Assembly: GCF_030651755.1 (NCBI RefSeq)
Contig: NZ_JAUSBZ010000111.1
Coordinates: forward strand, 1-38,691
Source of the DNA: Phenylobacterium sp.
GTDB lineage: Bacteria > Pseudomonadota > Alphaproteobacteria > Caulobacterales > Caulobacteraceae
DNA: 38,691 bases
Reading direction: 5' to 3'
The notes beneath the pieces are model-generated. The model searched no databases. It was not told the DNA's origin and saw only the letters and a list, made by a program, of their open reading frames with translations. Each line of letters opens with the position of its first letter. Position 1 is the stretch's first letter. Below, piece after piece: positions 24,987 through 33,272 of the stretch. Both the position numbers and the translations under genes were made by a program.

Positions 24987-25566
24987 CGGCCTGGGCTTCG
25001 CCGCCCATGCGGCTCTCCTGCAGGAACCGGGGCAGGCGGGAGGGCCGGCCGATGATCTCCGACAGGTCGGCAAGGTCGATGAAGGCGTCGGCCTGGCGCC
25101 GCAGATCATCTGAGGCCATCGGCGGCTGCGACTTCACCGTCGAGACCACGGTCACCCGGGCGCCCCGGCGCTGAACCGCCTCCACCAGACAGCGGAAGTC
25201 TCCGTCGCCGGAGAACAGCAGCAGATGGTCGGCGTGCTCGGCCATCTCCATCATGTCGACGGCGATCTCCACATCCATGTCGCCGCGCCAGCGCTTGCGC
25301 CCTTGCGCGTCGGTGTACTCTCGGGCGGCCTTGGTCACCAGGCGGAAGCCATTGTAGTCCAGCCAGTCCACCAGGGGGCGGATGGGGGAGTACTCCTGGT
25401 CCTCCACAAGCGCGGTGTAGTAGTAGGCCCGCACCAGCACGCCGCGCTTGCGAAACTCTTCCAGCAGCTTGCGGTAGTCGATGTCGAAGCCGAGTCCCTT
25501 GGCCGCCGAGTACAGGTTCGCGCCGTCGATAAAGAGGGCGAGCCGATCGGTGGGGTAGAAGGTCAT
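24973..25566 (-). CDS. NYN-domain (LabA/DUF88-like) putative RNase
   Basis: A 197-residue PIN-like NYN protein: RLALFIDGANLYSAAKGLGF carries the first acidic site, RGDMDVEIAVDMM the second and LLLFSGDGDFRCLVEAV the third, together the metal-binding set of this nuclease fold. The C-terminal tail is polar. NYN/LabA proteins are thought to act on RNA, but few are characterised. The gene shares 14 bp with the downstream UDG gene, and its start codon is only 4 bp from the divergent folK start. Confidence 0.88.
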   Translation of the reverse strand: MTFYPTDRLALFIDGANLYSAAKGLGFDIDYRKLLEEFRKRGVLVRAYYYTALVEDQEYSPIRPLVDWLDYNGFRLVTKAAREYTDAQGRKRWRGDMDVEIAVDMMEMAEHADHLLLFSGDGDFRCLVEAVQRRGARVTVVSTVKSQPPMASDDLRRQADAFIDLADLSEIIGRPSRLPRFLQESRMGGEAQADAES

Positions 25567-25570
25567 AAGC

Positions 25571-26098
25571 GTGGAATTCCTTGAAAGCGGCGCGGGGTCG
25601 GGCTGGGACGGAGCGGTGGTGATCGCCCTGGGCAGTAATCTCGCCGGAGATTTCTCGTCCTCGGAAGCCCTTCTGGAAGCCGCCCTGGCGCGTCTGGATC
25701 AGGCGGGATTGCCTGTTCTTCATCGGTCCCGCTGGTGGCGCTCGGCCGCCTGGCCGGACCCCTCAGCCCCGGAGTATCGCAACGGCGTCGCCATTGTCGA
25801 GACGCCGAATGAACCGAGTTCGGTTCTGCGTACCCTGTTTTCAATCGAGGCGGAATTCAACCGCAATCGGGGCGAAAGGAACGCCCCCAGGACGCTGGAT
25901 CTCGATCTGATCGCCCATGGGCGTCGCGTTATCGACCTGCCAGACCTGATCCTGCCCCATCCCCGCGCCCACACCCGTCTGTTCGTCATGGGCCCGCTCG
26001 CCGAAATCGCCCCGGACTGGCGCCATCCGGTGTTGGGGGAGACGGCGCAGGCGTTGGCGGCGGGGGCGAGCGTCGGGTGTGACGCGCGGGTAGGGTGA
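25571..26098 (+). CDS. folK: HPPK, 6-hydroxymethyl-dihydropterin pyrophosphokinase
   Basis: The 175-residue enzyme transfers pyrophosphate from ATP to the pterin in folate synthesis. Motifs are VVIALGSNLAG, HRSRWWRSAAWPDPSAPEYRNGV, the loop FNRNRGERNAPRTLDLDLIA with the two catalytic Asp residues, and LILPHPRAHTRLFVMGPLAEI. The start is uncertain: GTG 25571 has AAGG eight bases upstream, but GTG 25616 or 25619, next to GGAG, gives the usual short N-terminus and leaves room for promoters between it and the divergent NYN gene. Confidence 0.95.
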   Translation: MEFLESGAGSGWDGAVVIALGSNLAGDFSSSEALLEAALARLDQAGLPVLHRSRWWRSAAWPDPSAPEYRNGVAIVETPNEPSSVLRTLFSIEAEFNRNRGERNAPRTLDLDLIAHGRRVIDLPDLILPHPRAHTRLFVMGPLAEIAPDWRHPVLGETAQALAAGASVGCDARVG

Positions 26099-26119
26099 GG
26101 GGGCGCTCTGCGTCCATTT

Positions 26120-26133
26120 CCCAAGCGCTTGGG
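26120..26133. promoter_or_regulatory. Perfect 14-bp palindrome upstream of the DUF4160/DUF2442 pair
   Basis: CCCAAGC joined directly to GCTTGGG, ending 18 bp before the DUF4160 start codon. Its place near the likely promoter suggests an operator, as expected for an autoregulated toxin-antitoxin operon. It follows the folK stop by 21 bp. Confidence 0.5.
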
Positions 26134-26151
26134 TTATGGTAAGGTCTGAAC

Positions 26152-26400
26152 ATGCCCACGGTCCTGCGCATCGGCGGCCTGCGTGTTGTGATCTACACCA
26201 ATGATCACAGGCCAGCCCATGTGCATGTCCTGGGGGCGGGGACGCAGGCCATCTTCTGGCTCGCCTGTCCCGATGGTCCGCCGAGTTTGCGGGGTAGCTA
26301 TGGCCTGACGACGGCCGAGCTGAACCGGATCGCGGACGCCTTGGCCGCTAAACTCGCGGCGCTATGTGGTGCATGGGAGCAGATCCATGGCGATTACTGA
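26152..26400 (+). CDS. DUF4160 protein, putative toxin
   Basis: An 82-residue protein with the DUF4160 signature: PTVLRIGGLRVVIYTNDHRP followed by AHVHV, then the Trp/Leu-rich middle and LNRIADALAA. AAGG precedes the ATG. DUF4160 genes are commonly paired with DUF2442 genes, as here, and are treated as putative toxin-antitoxin modules; biochemical proof is lacking to my knowledge. The stop overlaps the DUF2442 gene by 14 bp. Confidence 0.85.
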   Translation: MPTVLRIGGLRVVIYTNDHRPAHVHVLGAGTQAIFWLACPDGPPSLRGSYGLTTAELNRIADALAAKLAALCGAWEQIHGDY

Positions 26401-26803
26401 CGCTGAGCGGATCGCCGCCGAGGCGCGGCTTCAGGAGGATCTGAAGGGTCAGCCCAAAGCGGTGACGGCGCGTTACGACCGACGCGTGTCACGCATTGTG
26501 GTTGAGCTAGACAATGGCCTTGAACTGGCCTTCCCACCGCGTTTGGCCGAAGGGCTGGAGGCCGCCACGCCCGCTGAGCTGTCCGAGATCGAGATCAGTC
26601 CGCTGGGCGATGGTCTCCACTGGCCAAGCCTCGACGTGGACCTCCATGTGCCGGGACTGCTCTCAGGCGTCTTCGGCTCCAAGGCCTGGATGGCCAGAAC
26701 CCTCGGCGCAGCCGGTGGCCGCGCGCGCTCGGCGCGGAAGGCGAGCGCCGCCCGCGAGAACGGTCGGAAGGGTGGGCGGCCGAAGAAGGCTGTGATCGCC
26801 TAG
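26387..26803 (+). CDS. DUF2442 protein, putative antitoxin
   Basis: I place the start at ATG 26387 (MAITDAERI), with GGGAG seven bases upstream, giving 138 residues and a 14-bp overlap with the DUF4160 gene. The DUF2442 core reads VTARYDRRVSRIVVELDNGL, ELAFPPRLAEGLE and WPSLDVDLHVPGLLSGVFG. The C-terminal tail is strongly basic and Gly/Arg/Lys-rich (AGGRARSARKASAAREN, GRKGGRPKKA) and may bind DNA. The pair may be an autoregulated toxin-antitoxin unit using the upstream palindrome; which partner is the antitoxin is inferred. Confidence 0.83.
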   Translation: MAITDAERIAAEARLQEDLKGQPKAVTARYDRRVSRIVVELDNGLELAFPPRLAEGLEAATPAELSEIEISPLGDGLHWPSLDVDLHVPGLLSGVFGSKAWMARTLGAAGGRARSARKASAARENGRKGGRPKKAVIA

Positions 26804-27001
26804 GCTAACGAAGGTCGCAAATACGAGGATTTTGGCTGAAGTGGTGCGTGTCCCCAATTTCCTTCCCTCTGTTAAGGTTGGGGCTTGACGCCCCAAAGCG
26901 AAATGCATGGGACTTGTGCCATGGTTGGCGAGCCGGACGCGGCTGACGGGGGTGCGCCCATCTCCAACTTCACCAGATTTCGTTTAGATCGGAGGACCGA
27001 G
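26804..27001. other. Lower-GC non-coding stretch with a hairpin
   Basis: No convincing gene. TTGGGGC (26878-26884) and GCCCCAA (26890-26896) form a 7-bp stem with a 5-nt loop, with no T run behind it. The frame open from TTG 26885 is better read as starting at GTG 27002, where a strong ribosome site sits. Confidence 0.5.
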
Positions 27002-27229
27002 GTGTCAAATATAGGTCCGCGCATCGGGCTTTCGGCAGCTGTCGCTTTATTCACCATGCTGCTGTTTATGACCGCAATGCATGAGTGGGGTTCGCAAAAC
27101 ATGATTTCCTTCTTCGTTATCATGTTGCTGGTTTGTGTTCTTCAAGCAGTTTTGCTTCGGTGGATTTGGGGACGGGTGTTGTGGGGGTTCATGTGGCGGC
27201 TAATTTTCCCATCGCGTCGTAATCGCTAG
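27002..27229 (+). CDS. Small two-helix membrane protein, unknown
   Basis: GTG 27002 is preceded six bases upstream by GGAGG (26991-26995), giving 75 residues. Two hydrophobic segments are clear: GLSAAVALFTMLLFMTAM and ISFFVIMLLVCVLQAVLL, followed by a Trp/Arg-rich end (RWIWGRVLWGF, PSRRNR) of the positive-inside kind. I recognise no family. Its codon use is more AT-rich than its neighbours, in keeping with an accessory or transferred gene. It stands alone between the toxin-antitoxin pair and rpoZ. Confidence 0.6.
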   Translation: MSNIGPRIGLSAAVALFTMLLFMTAMHEWGSQNMISFFVIMLLVCVLQAVLLRWIWGRVLWGFMWRLIFPSRRNR

Positions 27230-27491
27230 AACCAGAAATCTTGCGACTTTTGGCTCGTCGCCAGATATTTGCTTGCGAATTCCGCTAAGAGGTGTCCGCC
27301 TTCCCCCGAGGAGAGCTGGAAACTGGTGCATTCGGCTTGTTCCCACACTCTAACTCCTGCGATACCCGCAGCAGTTGACGGCATGCGACGGCGTTAACGG
27401 GTTTCGGCTTGAGCACATGTCTGTCTGCGGCGTTGCACAATCGGTGCGAACCGCCTATTTTGGCGGGTTCTAGATCAGATCTGAGGATTTC
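27230..27491. other. Intergenic region before rpoZ with two small palindromes
   Basis: No gene seen. It includes CCGCC-TATTTT-GGCGG (27451-27466) and AGATC-A-GATCT (27472-27482), the latter just upstream of the rpoZ ribosome site GAGGA. These may belong to the rpoZ control region; no clear promoter boxes stood out. Confidence 0.4.
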
Positions 27492-27851
27492 ATGGCCCGC
27501 GTCACCGTCGAAGATTGCATCCAGAAGGTTCCGAACCGCTTCAACCTGGTTCTTCTGGCGGCCCATCGTGCGCGGGGCATCTCCGCCGGCGCCCAGCTGC
27601 TGGTGGACCGGGACAACGACAAGAACCCCGTGGTCGCCCTGCGCGAGATCGCCGATGACGTGGTCGACGCCGAGGAGCTGCGCGAGAACCTGATCTCCAG
27701 CCTGCAGCGTGTGGACGAACACACCGAGGCCGAAGAAGAGGCCGAGACCCTGGCCCTGCTGGCCGATCCGACCCACGCCCAGATGAGCGAGCTGGAACTG
27801 ATCCGGGCCCTGCAGAGCGACCGGGATGGCGGTCAGGAGGAGCGGTACTGA
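27492..27851 (+). CDS. rpoZ: RNA polymerase omega subunit
   Basis: The 119-residue protein matches Rpo[56 protein letters not shown]. Omega assists assembly of core RNA polymerase with the beta-prime subunit and, in some bacteria, forms part of a ppGpp site. The C-terminal acidic and helical extension ([11 protein letters not shown]) is usual in alphaproteobacteria. Ribosome site GAGGA precedes ATG 27492. The (p)ppGpp enzyme gene follows 68 bp later, the common rpoZ-spoT order. Confidence 0.97.
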   Translation: MARVTVEDCIQKVPNRFNLVLLAAHRARGISAGAQLLVDRDNDKNPVVALREIADDVVDAEELRENLISSLQRVDEHTEAEEEAETLALLADPTHAQMSELELIRALQSDRDGGQEERY

Positions 27852-27919
27852 GCCCCGAAGGCGCAGACCCCCTTACCGTCCAGGCGGCCCAACCCGTCGC
27901 CGAGCCCAAGGACGCGCCC

Positions 27920-30109
27920 GTGCCGGCGCGTCCCCCCAGGCTGCTTCGCCAATATGAGCTGATCGAGAAGGTCCGCTCCTACGACCCCACCGCCGACGAG
28001 GCGCTGCTGAACCGCGCCTATGTCTACGCCATGCGGATGCATGGCTCGCAGAAGCGCGCGTCCGGCGACCCCTATTTCGCCCACCCCATCGAGGTGGCGG
28101 GCATCCTCACCGAGTACCGCCTGGACACCGCGACCATCGTCACGGCCCTGCTGCATGACGTGATCGAGGACTGTCCGGTCAGTCGGGCCGATATCGACCA
28201 GCTGTTCGGCGAAGAGATCGGCGAGCTGGTGGAGGGCGTCACCAAGCTCTCGCAGCTGGAAGGCAATTCCGAACACACCCGGCAGGCGGAGAACCTGCGC
28301 AAATTCATCCTGGCCATCTCCAAGGACGTGCGCGTCCTGATGGTCAAGCTGGCCGACCGGCTGCACAACATGCGCACGCTGGAGTTCATCAAGAACCCGG
28401 CCAAGCGCGAGCGGATCGCCCGGGAGACCCTGGACATCTATGCGCCGCTGGCGCGCTCCATCGGCTGCCACCGCATCTGCACCGAGCTGGAGGAGCTGGC
28501 CTTCATCCACCTGAACCCGGTGGCCCGCGACGCCATCGGCCGGCGCCTGTCGGCGCTGCGCCAGGAGCAGGGCGGGGCGGTTTCGGTGGTCTCCGACGAG
28601 GTGCTGGGTAAGCTGGCCGAGGCCGGCGTTCCGGCCCGGGTGTTTGGCCGCGAGAAGCATCCCTTCTCCATCTGGCGCAAGCTGCAGCGCAAATCGATCG
28701 GCTTCTCCCAGCTGTCGGACATCTACGCCTTCCGGGTGATCGTCGATTCCGAAGAGGATTGCTACCGGGCGCTGGGCGTCATCCACCGGGCCTGGTCCAG
28801 CGTGCCCGAGCGGTTCAAGGACTACATTTCGACCCCGAAGCGGAACAACTACCGCTCGATCCACACCACCGTCGTCGGCCCCCGCGGCATGCGTATCGAG
28901 ATGCAGATCCGCACCGAGGCCATGGACCGGGTGGCCGAGGACGGGGTCGCCGCCCACTGGCGCTACAAGAACGAGAGCTATGGCTTCGACGCCGAGGCCC
29001 AGGCCGCGGCCGGCGGGCGCGATCCGCTGGTCAATCTGCGCCACCTGGTCCAGCTGCTGGAGCACGGCGGCGATGTGGACGAGCTGGTGGAGCACGCCAA
29101 GCTCGAAATGTTCCTCGACCAGGTGTTCGTCTTCACGCCCAAGGGCCGGCTGGTCAGCCTGCCCCGGGGCGCCATGCCCCTGGACTTCGCCTATGCCGTC
29201 CACACCGATGTGGGCGACACCTGCATCGGGGTGAAGGTCAATGGCGAGCTGCGCCCCCTTCGCACCCTGCTGCAGAACGGCGACGTGGTGGAGGTGATCC
29301 GCGGGGCCAAGCCTGTGGTGCCGCCGGACTGGCGCTCCCTGACGGTCACCGGGCGCGCTCGCTCAGCCATCCGCCGGCACATCCGCCAGAGCGAGAAGGA
29401 CGAATTCACCAGGCTCGGCCGCGCCACGGTGGAGCAGACCTTCGAGCGGGCCGGCAAGCGCCTGGCCGACGTCTCCCTGCGGCCGGCGCTCGACCGGTTT
29501 GCGACGGCGGCGGAGGATGATCTCTATGAGGCTGTCGGCCGGGGCCGGGTGACGCCGACCCAGGTGCTGGACGTGGTCTTCCCCGGCCTGAACGCCTCTG
29601 ACCGCGCCGCGGCCACCGCCCAGCGGCGGATCGAAGGCGGCGTCGGCGCCAGGTTGTTTGTTCGCGGCAGCGGGTTGAGCCAGGGACTGAACCTGCACTT
29701 TGCGCCCTGCTGCAGCCCGGTGCCGGGGGACCGCATTGTCGGGATTCTCGACGCTGAGGGCGGCGGTCTGGCGATCCACACCATCGATTGCGCGGCCCTG
29801 GCGGAGTTCGAGGACCGCGAGGAGGTCTGGCGCGACCTGCAATGGACGCCGGAAGCCGAGCGCAACACCATCTCCCGGTCGAGCCTGGTGGCGACGATCA
29901 AGAACGCGCCGGGCATGCTGGGCCAGGTCTGTACGGTGATCGGCGAGGCGGGCGGCAACATCGTCAACCTGCGCATGCACCACCGCCAGCGGGACTTCTT
30001 CGATGTGGACTTCGACCTCGAGGTCAAGGACGCCAAGCACCTGACCCACATCGCCGCGGCCCTGCGGGCCAATCCCAGCGTCGAGACGGTGGACCGGGCG
30101 AAGGGCTGA
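27920..30109 (+). CDS. spoT: Bifunctional (p)ppGpp synthetase/hydrolase (Rel/SpoT)
   Basis: The 729-residue protein contains an HD hydrolase domain (FAHPIEVAGIL with His55, LLHDVIED with His79-Asp80), a synthetase domain (DIYAFRVIVDSEEDCYRALG, RFKDYISTPKRNNYRSIHTT, IEMQIRTEAMD), a TGS domain (VFVFTPKGRLVSLPRGAMPLDFAYAVHTDVG) and a C-terminal ACT domain (ISRSSLVATIKNAPGMLGQV). The RFKD motif is the RxKD form of bifunctional enzymes, not the ExDD of synthetase-only RelA. It makes and breaks the starvation alarmone, and single Rel-type proteins are standard in alphaproteobacteria. The start is GTG 27920; the frame is open upstream to the rpoZ end, so a few more residues are possible. Confidence 0.95.
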   Translation: MPARPPRLLRQYELIEKVRSYDPTADEALLNRAYVYAMRMHGSQKRASGDPYFAHPIEVAGILTEYRLDTATIVTALLHDVIEDCPVSRADIDQLFGEEIGELVEGVTKLSQLEGNSEHTRQAENLRKFILAISKDVRVLMVKLADRLHNMRTLEFIKNPAKRERIARETLDIYAPLARSIGCHRICTELEELAFIHLNPVARDAIGRRLSALRQEQGGAVSVVSDEVLGKLAEAGVPARVFGREKHPFSIWRKLQRKSIGFSQLSDIYAFRVIVDSEEDCYRALGVIHRAWSSVPERFKDYISTPKRNNYRSIHTTVVGPRGMRIEMQIRTEAMDRVAEDGVAAHWRYKNESYGFDAEAQAAAGGRDPLVNLRHLVQLLEHGGDVDELVEHAKLEMFLDQVFVFTPKGRLVSLPRGAMPLDFAYAVHTDVGDTCIGVKVNGELRPLRTLLQNGDVVEVIRGAKPVVPPDWRSLTVTGRARSAIRRHIRQSEKDEFTRLGRATVEQTFERAGKRLADVSLRPALDRFATAAEDDLYEAVGRGRVTPTQVLDVVFPGLNASDRAAATAQRRIEGGVGARLFVRGSGLSQGLNLHFAPCCSPVPGDRIVGILDAEGGGLAIHTIDCAALAEFEDREEVWRDLQWTPEAERNTISRSSLVATIKNAPGMLGQVCTVIGEAGGNIVNLRMHHRQRDFFDVDFDLEVKDAKHLTHIAAALRANPSVETVDRAKG

Positions 30110-30131
30110 ACCCGCCGCCCGGTCGCTATGG

Positions 30132-32510
30132 TCAACGGGTCAGTCGAGTCACGGTCAGGGCCGGATCAGCAGCGATCTCGGCCTCGGTGAAGGGCAGGGG
30201 CCACCAGGCTTCGGCGGCATAGAGACGGGTCTGGTCTCCATAGTGGGGTGAGTCCGGATGGGCGCTCTGGCCATAGCTGAGCACCGTCTCGGCCTTGGGT
30301 CCGTCCGCCTCGAATTCCACAACCTGCACATAGCTTGAGCCATGGACCGGCAGATAGGCCTTGGCCTCATCGCTCCAGACCGAACGCTGGGCGTTCAGCA
30401 CCCCGATGTCCCCGTCGGCCCCGTGGACGGCCAGCCGCTCAGCGCCCACCGGGCGGACCTGAACCTGACCCCAGGGGGAGTCCAGCGCCAGGCCGCGGGA
30501 CTGGGTCAGGCGGACGGCCTCGGCCAGGGCGCGCAGGGCGGCGGCGCGCACCTCGGGCGATGGGCTCAGGCCGTGCGGGGTGGTCACCGGCTGCTTTGGA
30601 TCGAAGGGGATCGCATAGAGGTCAGGGATCTTGTGGGCGGTGGTCCAGAACTCCAGGAAGAGGTGGGTTCCGACGCTGTCGGCGTCGGCCCGACGATCCC
30701 AGCGGGCCAGGACGGCGCAGGCCTGGGTGAGGTCGACGACCCCGGTCTCCAGGGTCTGGCGCGGGGTCTGGCCGCAGGCGGCGAGCAGGTCATCCAGAAC
30801 GAGGTCGGCGGCCAGGACCCTGTTGCGGTAGAGAATGGTCTCCACCCCCTTGCGGTCAAACAGGCGGCCGGCTTGCCCGTCGCTTCCCTCGCGCCACGCG
30901 GCGATCTCCAGCAGACCCGAGCGGGTGCGCAGGTTCTGCGGTACGCCTTCTTCGCCGATGACCCGCGGGAAGCCGGTGAGGGGCGCGGCCGGATTGGTCA
31001 GCCAGTAGCTGTCATTGCTGTTGGCCACGAAGTCGTCGCGGAACAGGGCGGGCATGGCGCTCCCGGGCATCAGGCCCGCGACGGGCGTCTCGGCTGACAC
31101 GGGCCAGTCACAGGCGCCCCGGGCGCCGTCCAGTACGAAGAGCCGGGCGGCCCGCCAATTGGCCGCCGCCGGCGCCTCGGCGGCGCAGGTCTGCATATGG
31201 GCGTCGCTGAGATTGGGTGTCGCGGTGATGTCGGCATAGAGGGCGCGGCCATGACGGTCGGCGGCGATGGTGTTCACCCAGGGCATGCCGACGCTCTCCA
31301 CCAGGGCCTGGTGGATGTCCTCGACGGAGCTCGCCACGCCGAACCGCAGCCAGACTTCCGAGGCGCGCAGATTGCCGCGGTTGGCGTCGCGCAGGGCGTA
31401 GGCGTGGGCTGTGTCCCAGGCAAAGCCGCTGGACGGAGCCGCGACGACGGGTCCGTAGGCCGTCCGATAGACCGTCCTGCGGCGCGGCTCAGCCTCGCCC
31501 TTGACGGGAACCGCGACCTCGACGGCCTCGATCGGATGAGATGCGCCATCCACCAGATAGGTCATCGGATCGCCCGGCTTCAGGTCCAACTGAAAGAGCG
31601 AGAAGTGACGGTCGGTGGAGACGGTGTGGGTCCAGGCCACGTCCTTGTTGAAGCCGATGGAGACGCCGGGCAGGCCGGCCATGGTGACGCCCATGACATC
31701 CAGCTCGCCCGGAAGGGTCAGATGAACCTGATAGAACCGGTTGGTGGTCGCCCAGGGGAAGTGCGGATTTGCCAGGACAAGGCCTCGGCCCTGCGCGGTC
31801 GCTTCCTTGCCGAAGGCCCAGCCATTGCTGCCCAGACCGGCATATTGCGCCGGCTCAGGGGCCAGGAGGGCGGTCTGGGCCGCGCCGCCCGGCGGCTTGG
31901 CCGCGACGATCGACGACAGCCAGGCCCCGGCGCTGGCCTGGACCATCTTCTCGTCGTTCAGGCGGAGCAGGTCGTCGAGGGTGATGGGCCGGACCCAGTC
32001 GGCGTCGCGGCAAGGCGCCGGCAGGGCAGCGCGGCCCGTGTCGCTGAGATAGCGATTATAGCCCGCCACATAACCCCGGACCATGTCGGCATAGCGGGGA
32101 TCGACCTCCGCAAAGGCCTGTCGCAGGGCGTCCATGTCGAAGATCGTCCGGAAGAAGACGTCGGCCTCGACATTGGGGATCGGGCGGAAGGACACCGTGG
32201 TCTCTCCATCGGCGCCGAAGGTTAGCGCCCGCTCGCCGCTGAGGGTCACGATCTGGTCGGCCATCAGACAGATGTTGTCCTGGGCGTAGGCATAGCCTGC
32301 CCCAAAGCCGAGCCCCTCCCGATCCAGGGCGCGGATATGCGGGACGCCATGAGCGGTGCGTCGGATCTCCACCTCACCCTGTCCCAGCGGGCGGTCCGCC
32401 GCCTGCGCCTGGGCTGCCCCTGCCAGGATGATGGCGGCCAGAGGCGCCATGGCCGCGCGCAGAAGCCGCGCCCCGCCGGTCGGCGGGGGTGAGAGGGATG
32501 GGGGAGTCAT
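30132..32510 (-). CDS. Secreted penicillin/AHL acylase-family Ntn hydrolase
   Basis: Start ATG 32510, with GAGGA upstream, gives 792 residues; the open frame beyond it belongs to shadows of the next gene. A signal peptide is likely (LLRAAMAPLAAIILAGAAQA, QA). The protein follows penicillin amidase order: an alpha chain (VEIRRTAHGVPHIRA, GYAYAQDNICLMADQ), then the beta chain beginning at the Ntn nucleophile Ser228 in GLGSNGWAFG, with VLANPHFPW, GVTMAGLPGVSIGFNKDVAW and FVANSNDSYWLTNP. Relatives cleave amide bonds of beta-lactams, acyl-homoserine lactones or siderophore precursors. The substrate here is unknown. It interrupts a region otherwise of housekeeping genes. Confidence 0.9.
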   Translation of the reverse strand: MTPPSLSPPPTGGARLLRAAMAPLAAIILAGAAQAQAADRPLGQGEVEIRRTAHGVPHIRALDREGLGFGAGYAYAQDNICLMADQIVTLSGERALTFGADGETTVSFRPIPNVEADVFFRTIFDMDALRQAFAEVDPRYADMVRGYVAGYNRYLSDTGRAALPAPCRDADWVRPITLDDLLRLNDEKMVQASAGAWLSSIVAAKPPGGAAQTALLAPEPAQYAGLGSNGWAFGKEATAQGRGLVLANPHFPWATTNRFYQVHLTLPGELDVMGVTMAGLPGVSIGFNKDVAWTHTVSTDRHFSLFQLDLKPGDPMTYLVDGASHPIEAVEVAVPVKGEAEPRRRTVYRTAYGPVVAAPSSGFAWDTAHAYALRDANRGNLRASEVWLRFGVASSVEDIHQALVESVGMPWVNTIAADRHGRALYADITATPNLSDAHMQTCAAEAPAAANWRAARLFVLDGARGACDWPVSAETPVAGLMPGSAMPALFRDDFVANSNDSYWLTNPAAPLTGFPRVIGEEGVPQNLRTRSGLLEIAAWREGSDGQAGRLFDRKGVETILYRNRVLAADLVLDDLLAACGQTPRQTLETGVVDLTQACAVLARWDRRADADSVGTHLFLEFWTTAHKIPDLYAIPFDPKQPVTTPHGLSPSPEVRAAALRALAEAVRLTQSRGLALDSPWGQVQVRPVGAERLAVHGADGDIGVLNAQRSVWSDEAKAYLPVHGSSYVQVVEFEADGPKAETVLSYGQSAHPDSPHYGDQTRLYAAEAWWPLPFTEAEIAADPALTVTRLTR

Positions 32511-32582
32511 GGGCCGTTTCCTCGAATGTCGAACCGGGCGTCGATCACGCCTCTGACCCAACCTTAACCTTGGCGGCCCATT

Positions 32583-32603
32583 AGTTGCAAACTGGTCGCA
32601 ACT
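32583..32603. promoter_or_regulatory. Candidate operator AGTTGC-N9-GCAACT upstream of the acylase gene
   Basis: A perfect 6-bp inverted repeat, AGTTGC (32583-32588) and GCAACT (32598-32603), centred about 80 bp before the acylase start. Placement and spacing suit a dimeric regulator such as a MarR- or TetR-type protein, but no regulator gene lies beside it. Confidence 0.35.
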
Positions 32604-32628
32604 TGTCGGGAGAGGCGCCTGGCCCGTC

Positions 32629-33174
32629 TCAGGCCGGCTGAGGCGCCATCCAGTTCCAGGGGGTCTTGGCGCCGGGGAAGGTCTGCGGCGTGCAGCGCAG
32701 ATAGAGGCTGTCGGCCCAGGTGTGGCCCAGCAGGTAGGTCTTCTTGGCGCTCCCCACCACCACGAAGCCCAGCCGCTCCAGCAACCGCCGGGAACTGGCG
32801 TTCTTGGGGTCCACATCGGCGGTGGCCTCGGTCAGGCCGCGTTCCTTGAATGCCCGGTCGATGACGGCTGAGACCGCCTCATGGGCGTAGCCCTGGCCCT
32901 GGGCCTTGGGGTGGAGGATGTAGCCGATTTCCGGATCGGCCCAGAAGCCGACCTTGCCCACCACCTCGCCGGCCTTGGTCTCGACGATGAAGTCGTCATT
33001 GCGGGTTGCCATCATGCCGTCCAGCCAAAGCTTGGTCTCTTCCAGCTTCTCGTGGGGCAGGGTGGACCAGAAGGCCATGGCATGGGCCGAGGACAGAATC
33101 TCGTGCATGGCCTCAAGGTCGCTGGCCTGGGCGGGGCGCAGTCTCAGGCGCTCGGTCGTGATAATCCCGGGCAT
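32629..33174 (-). CDS. GNAT-family acetyltransferase (RimJ/RimL-like)
   Basis: A 181-residue single-domain protein: TERLRLRPAQASDLEAMHE, VGKVGFWADPEIGYILHPKA, then the acetyl-CoA site QGQGYAHEAVSAVIDRAF and VDPKNASSRRLLERLGFVVV. This is the Acetyltransf_3 layout used by RimJ/RimL ribosomal-protein acetyltransferases and many small-molecule acetylases. The substrate is unknown. It lies upstream of the acylase gene on the same strand with a 118-bp gap, and is divergent from pyrE. Confidence 0.9.
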   Translation of the reverse strand: MPGIITTERLRLRPAQASDLEAMHEILSSAHAMAFWSTLPHEKLEETKLWLDGMMATRNDDFIVETKAGEVVGKVGFWADPEIGYILHPKAQGQGYAHEAVSAVIDRAFKERGLTEATADVDPKNASSRRLLERLGFVVVGSAKKTYLLGHTWADSLYLRCTPQTFPGAKTPWNWMAPQPA

Positions 33175-33272
33175 GAACGAACTCGGCTCCTACGAATCTC
33201 CAATCCCATATTGGCGGGCGGACGTGACATCTAGGTCGCCCTCAGATAATTCGCCCACAAGGAGTCGGCCAA

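Noticed and set aside
27833-29203. A 456-residue minus-strand frame inside the (p)ppGpp enzyme gene
   Set aside because: Antisense shadow; the plus strand has all HD, synthetase and TGS motifs.
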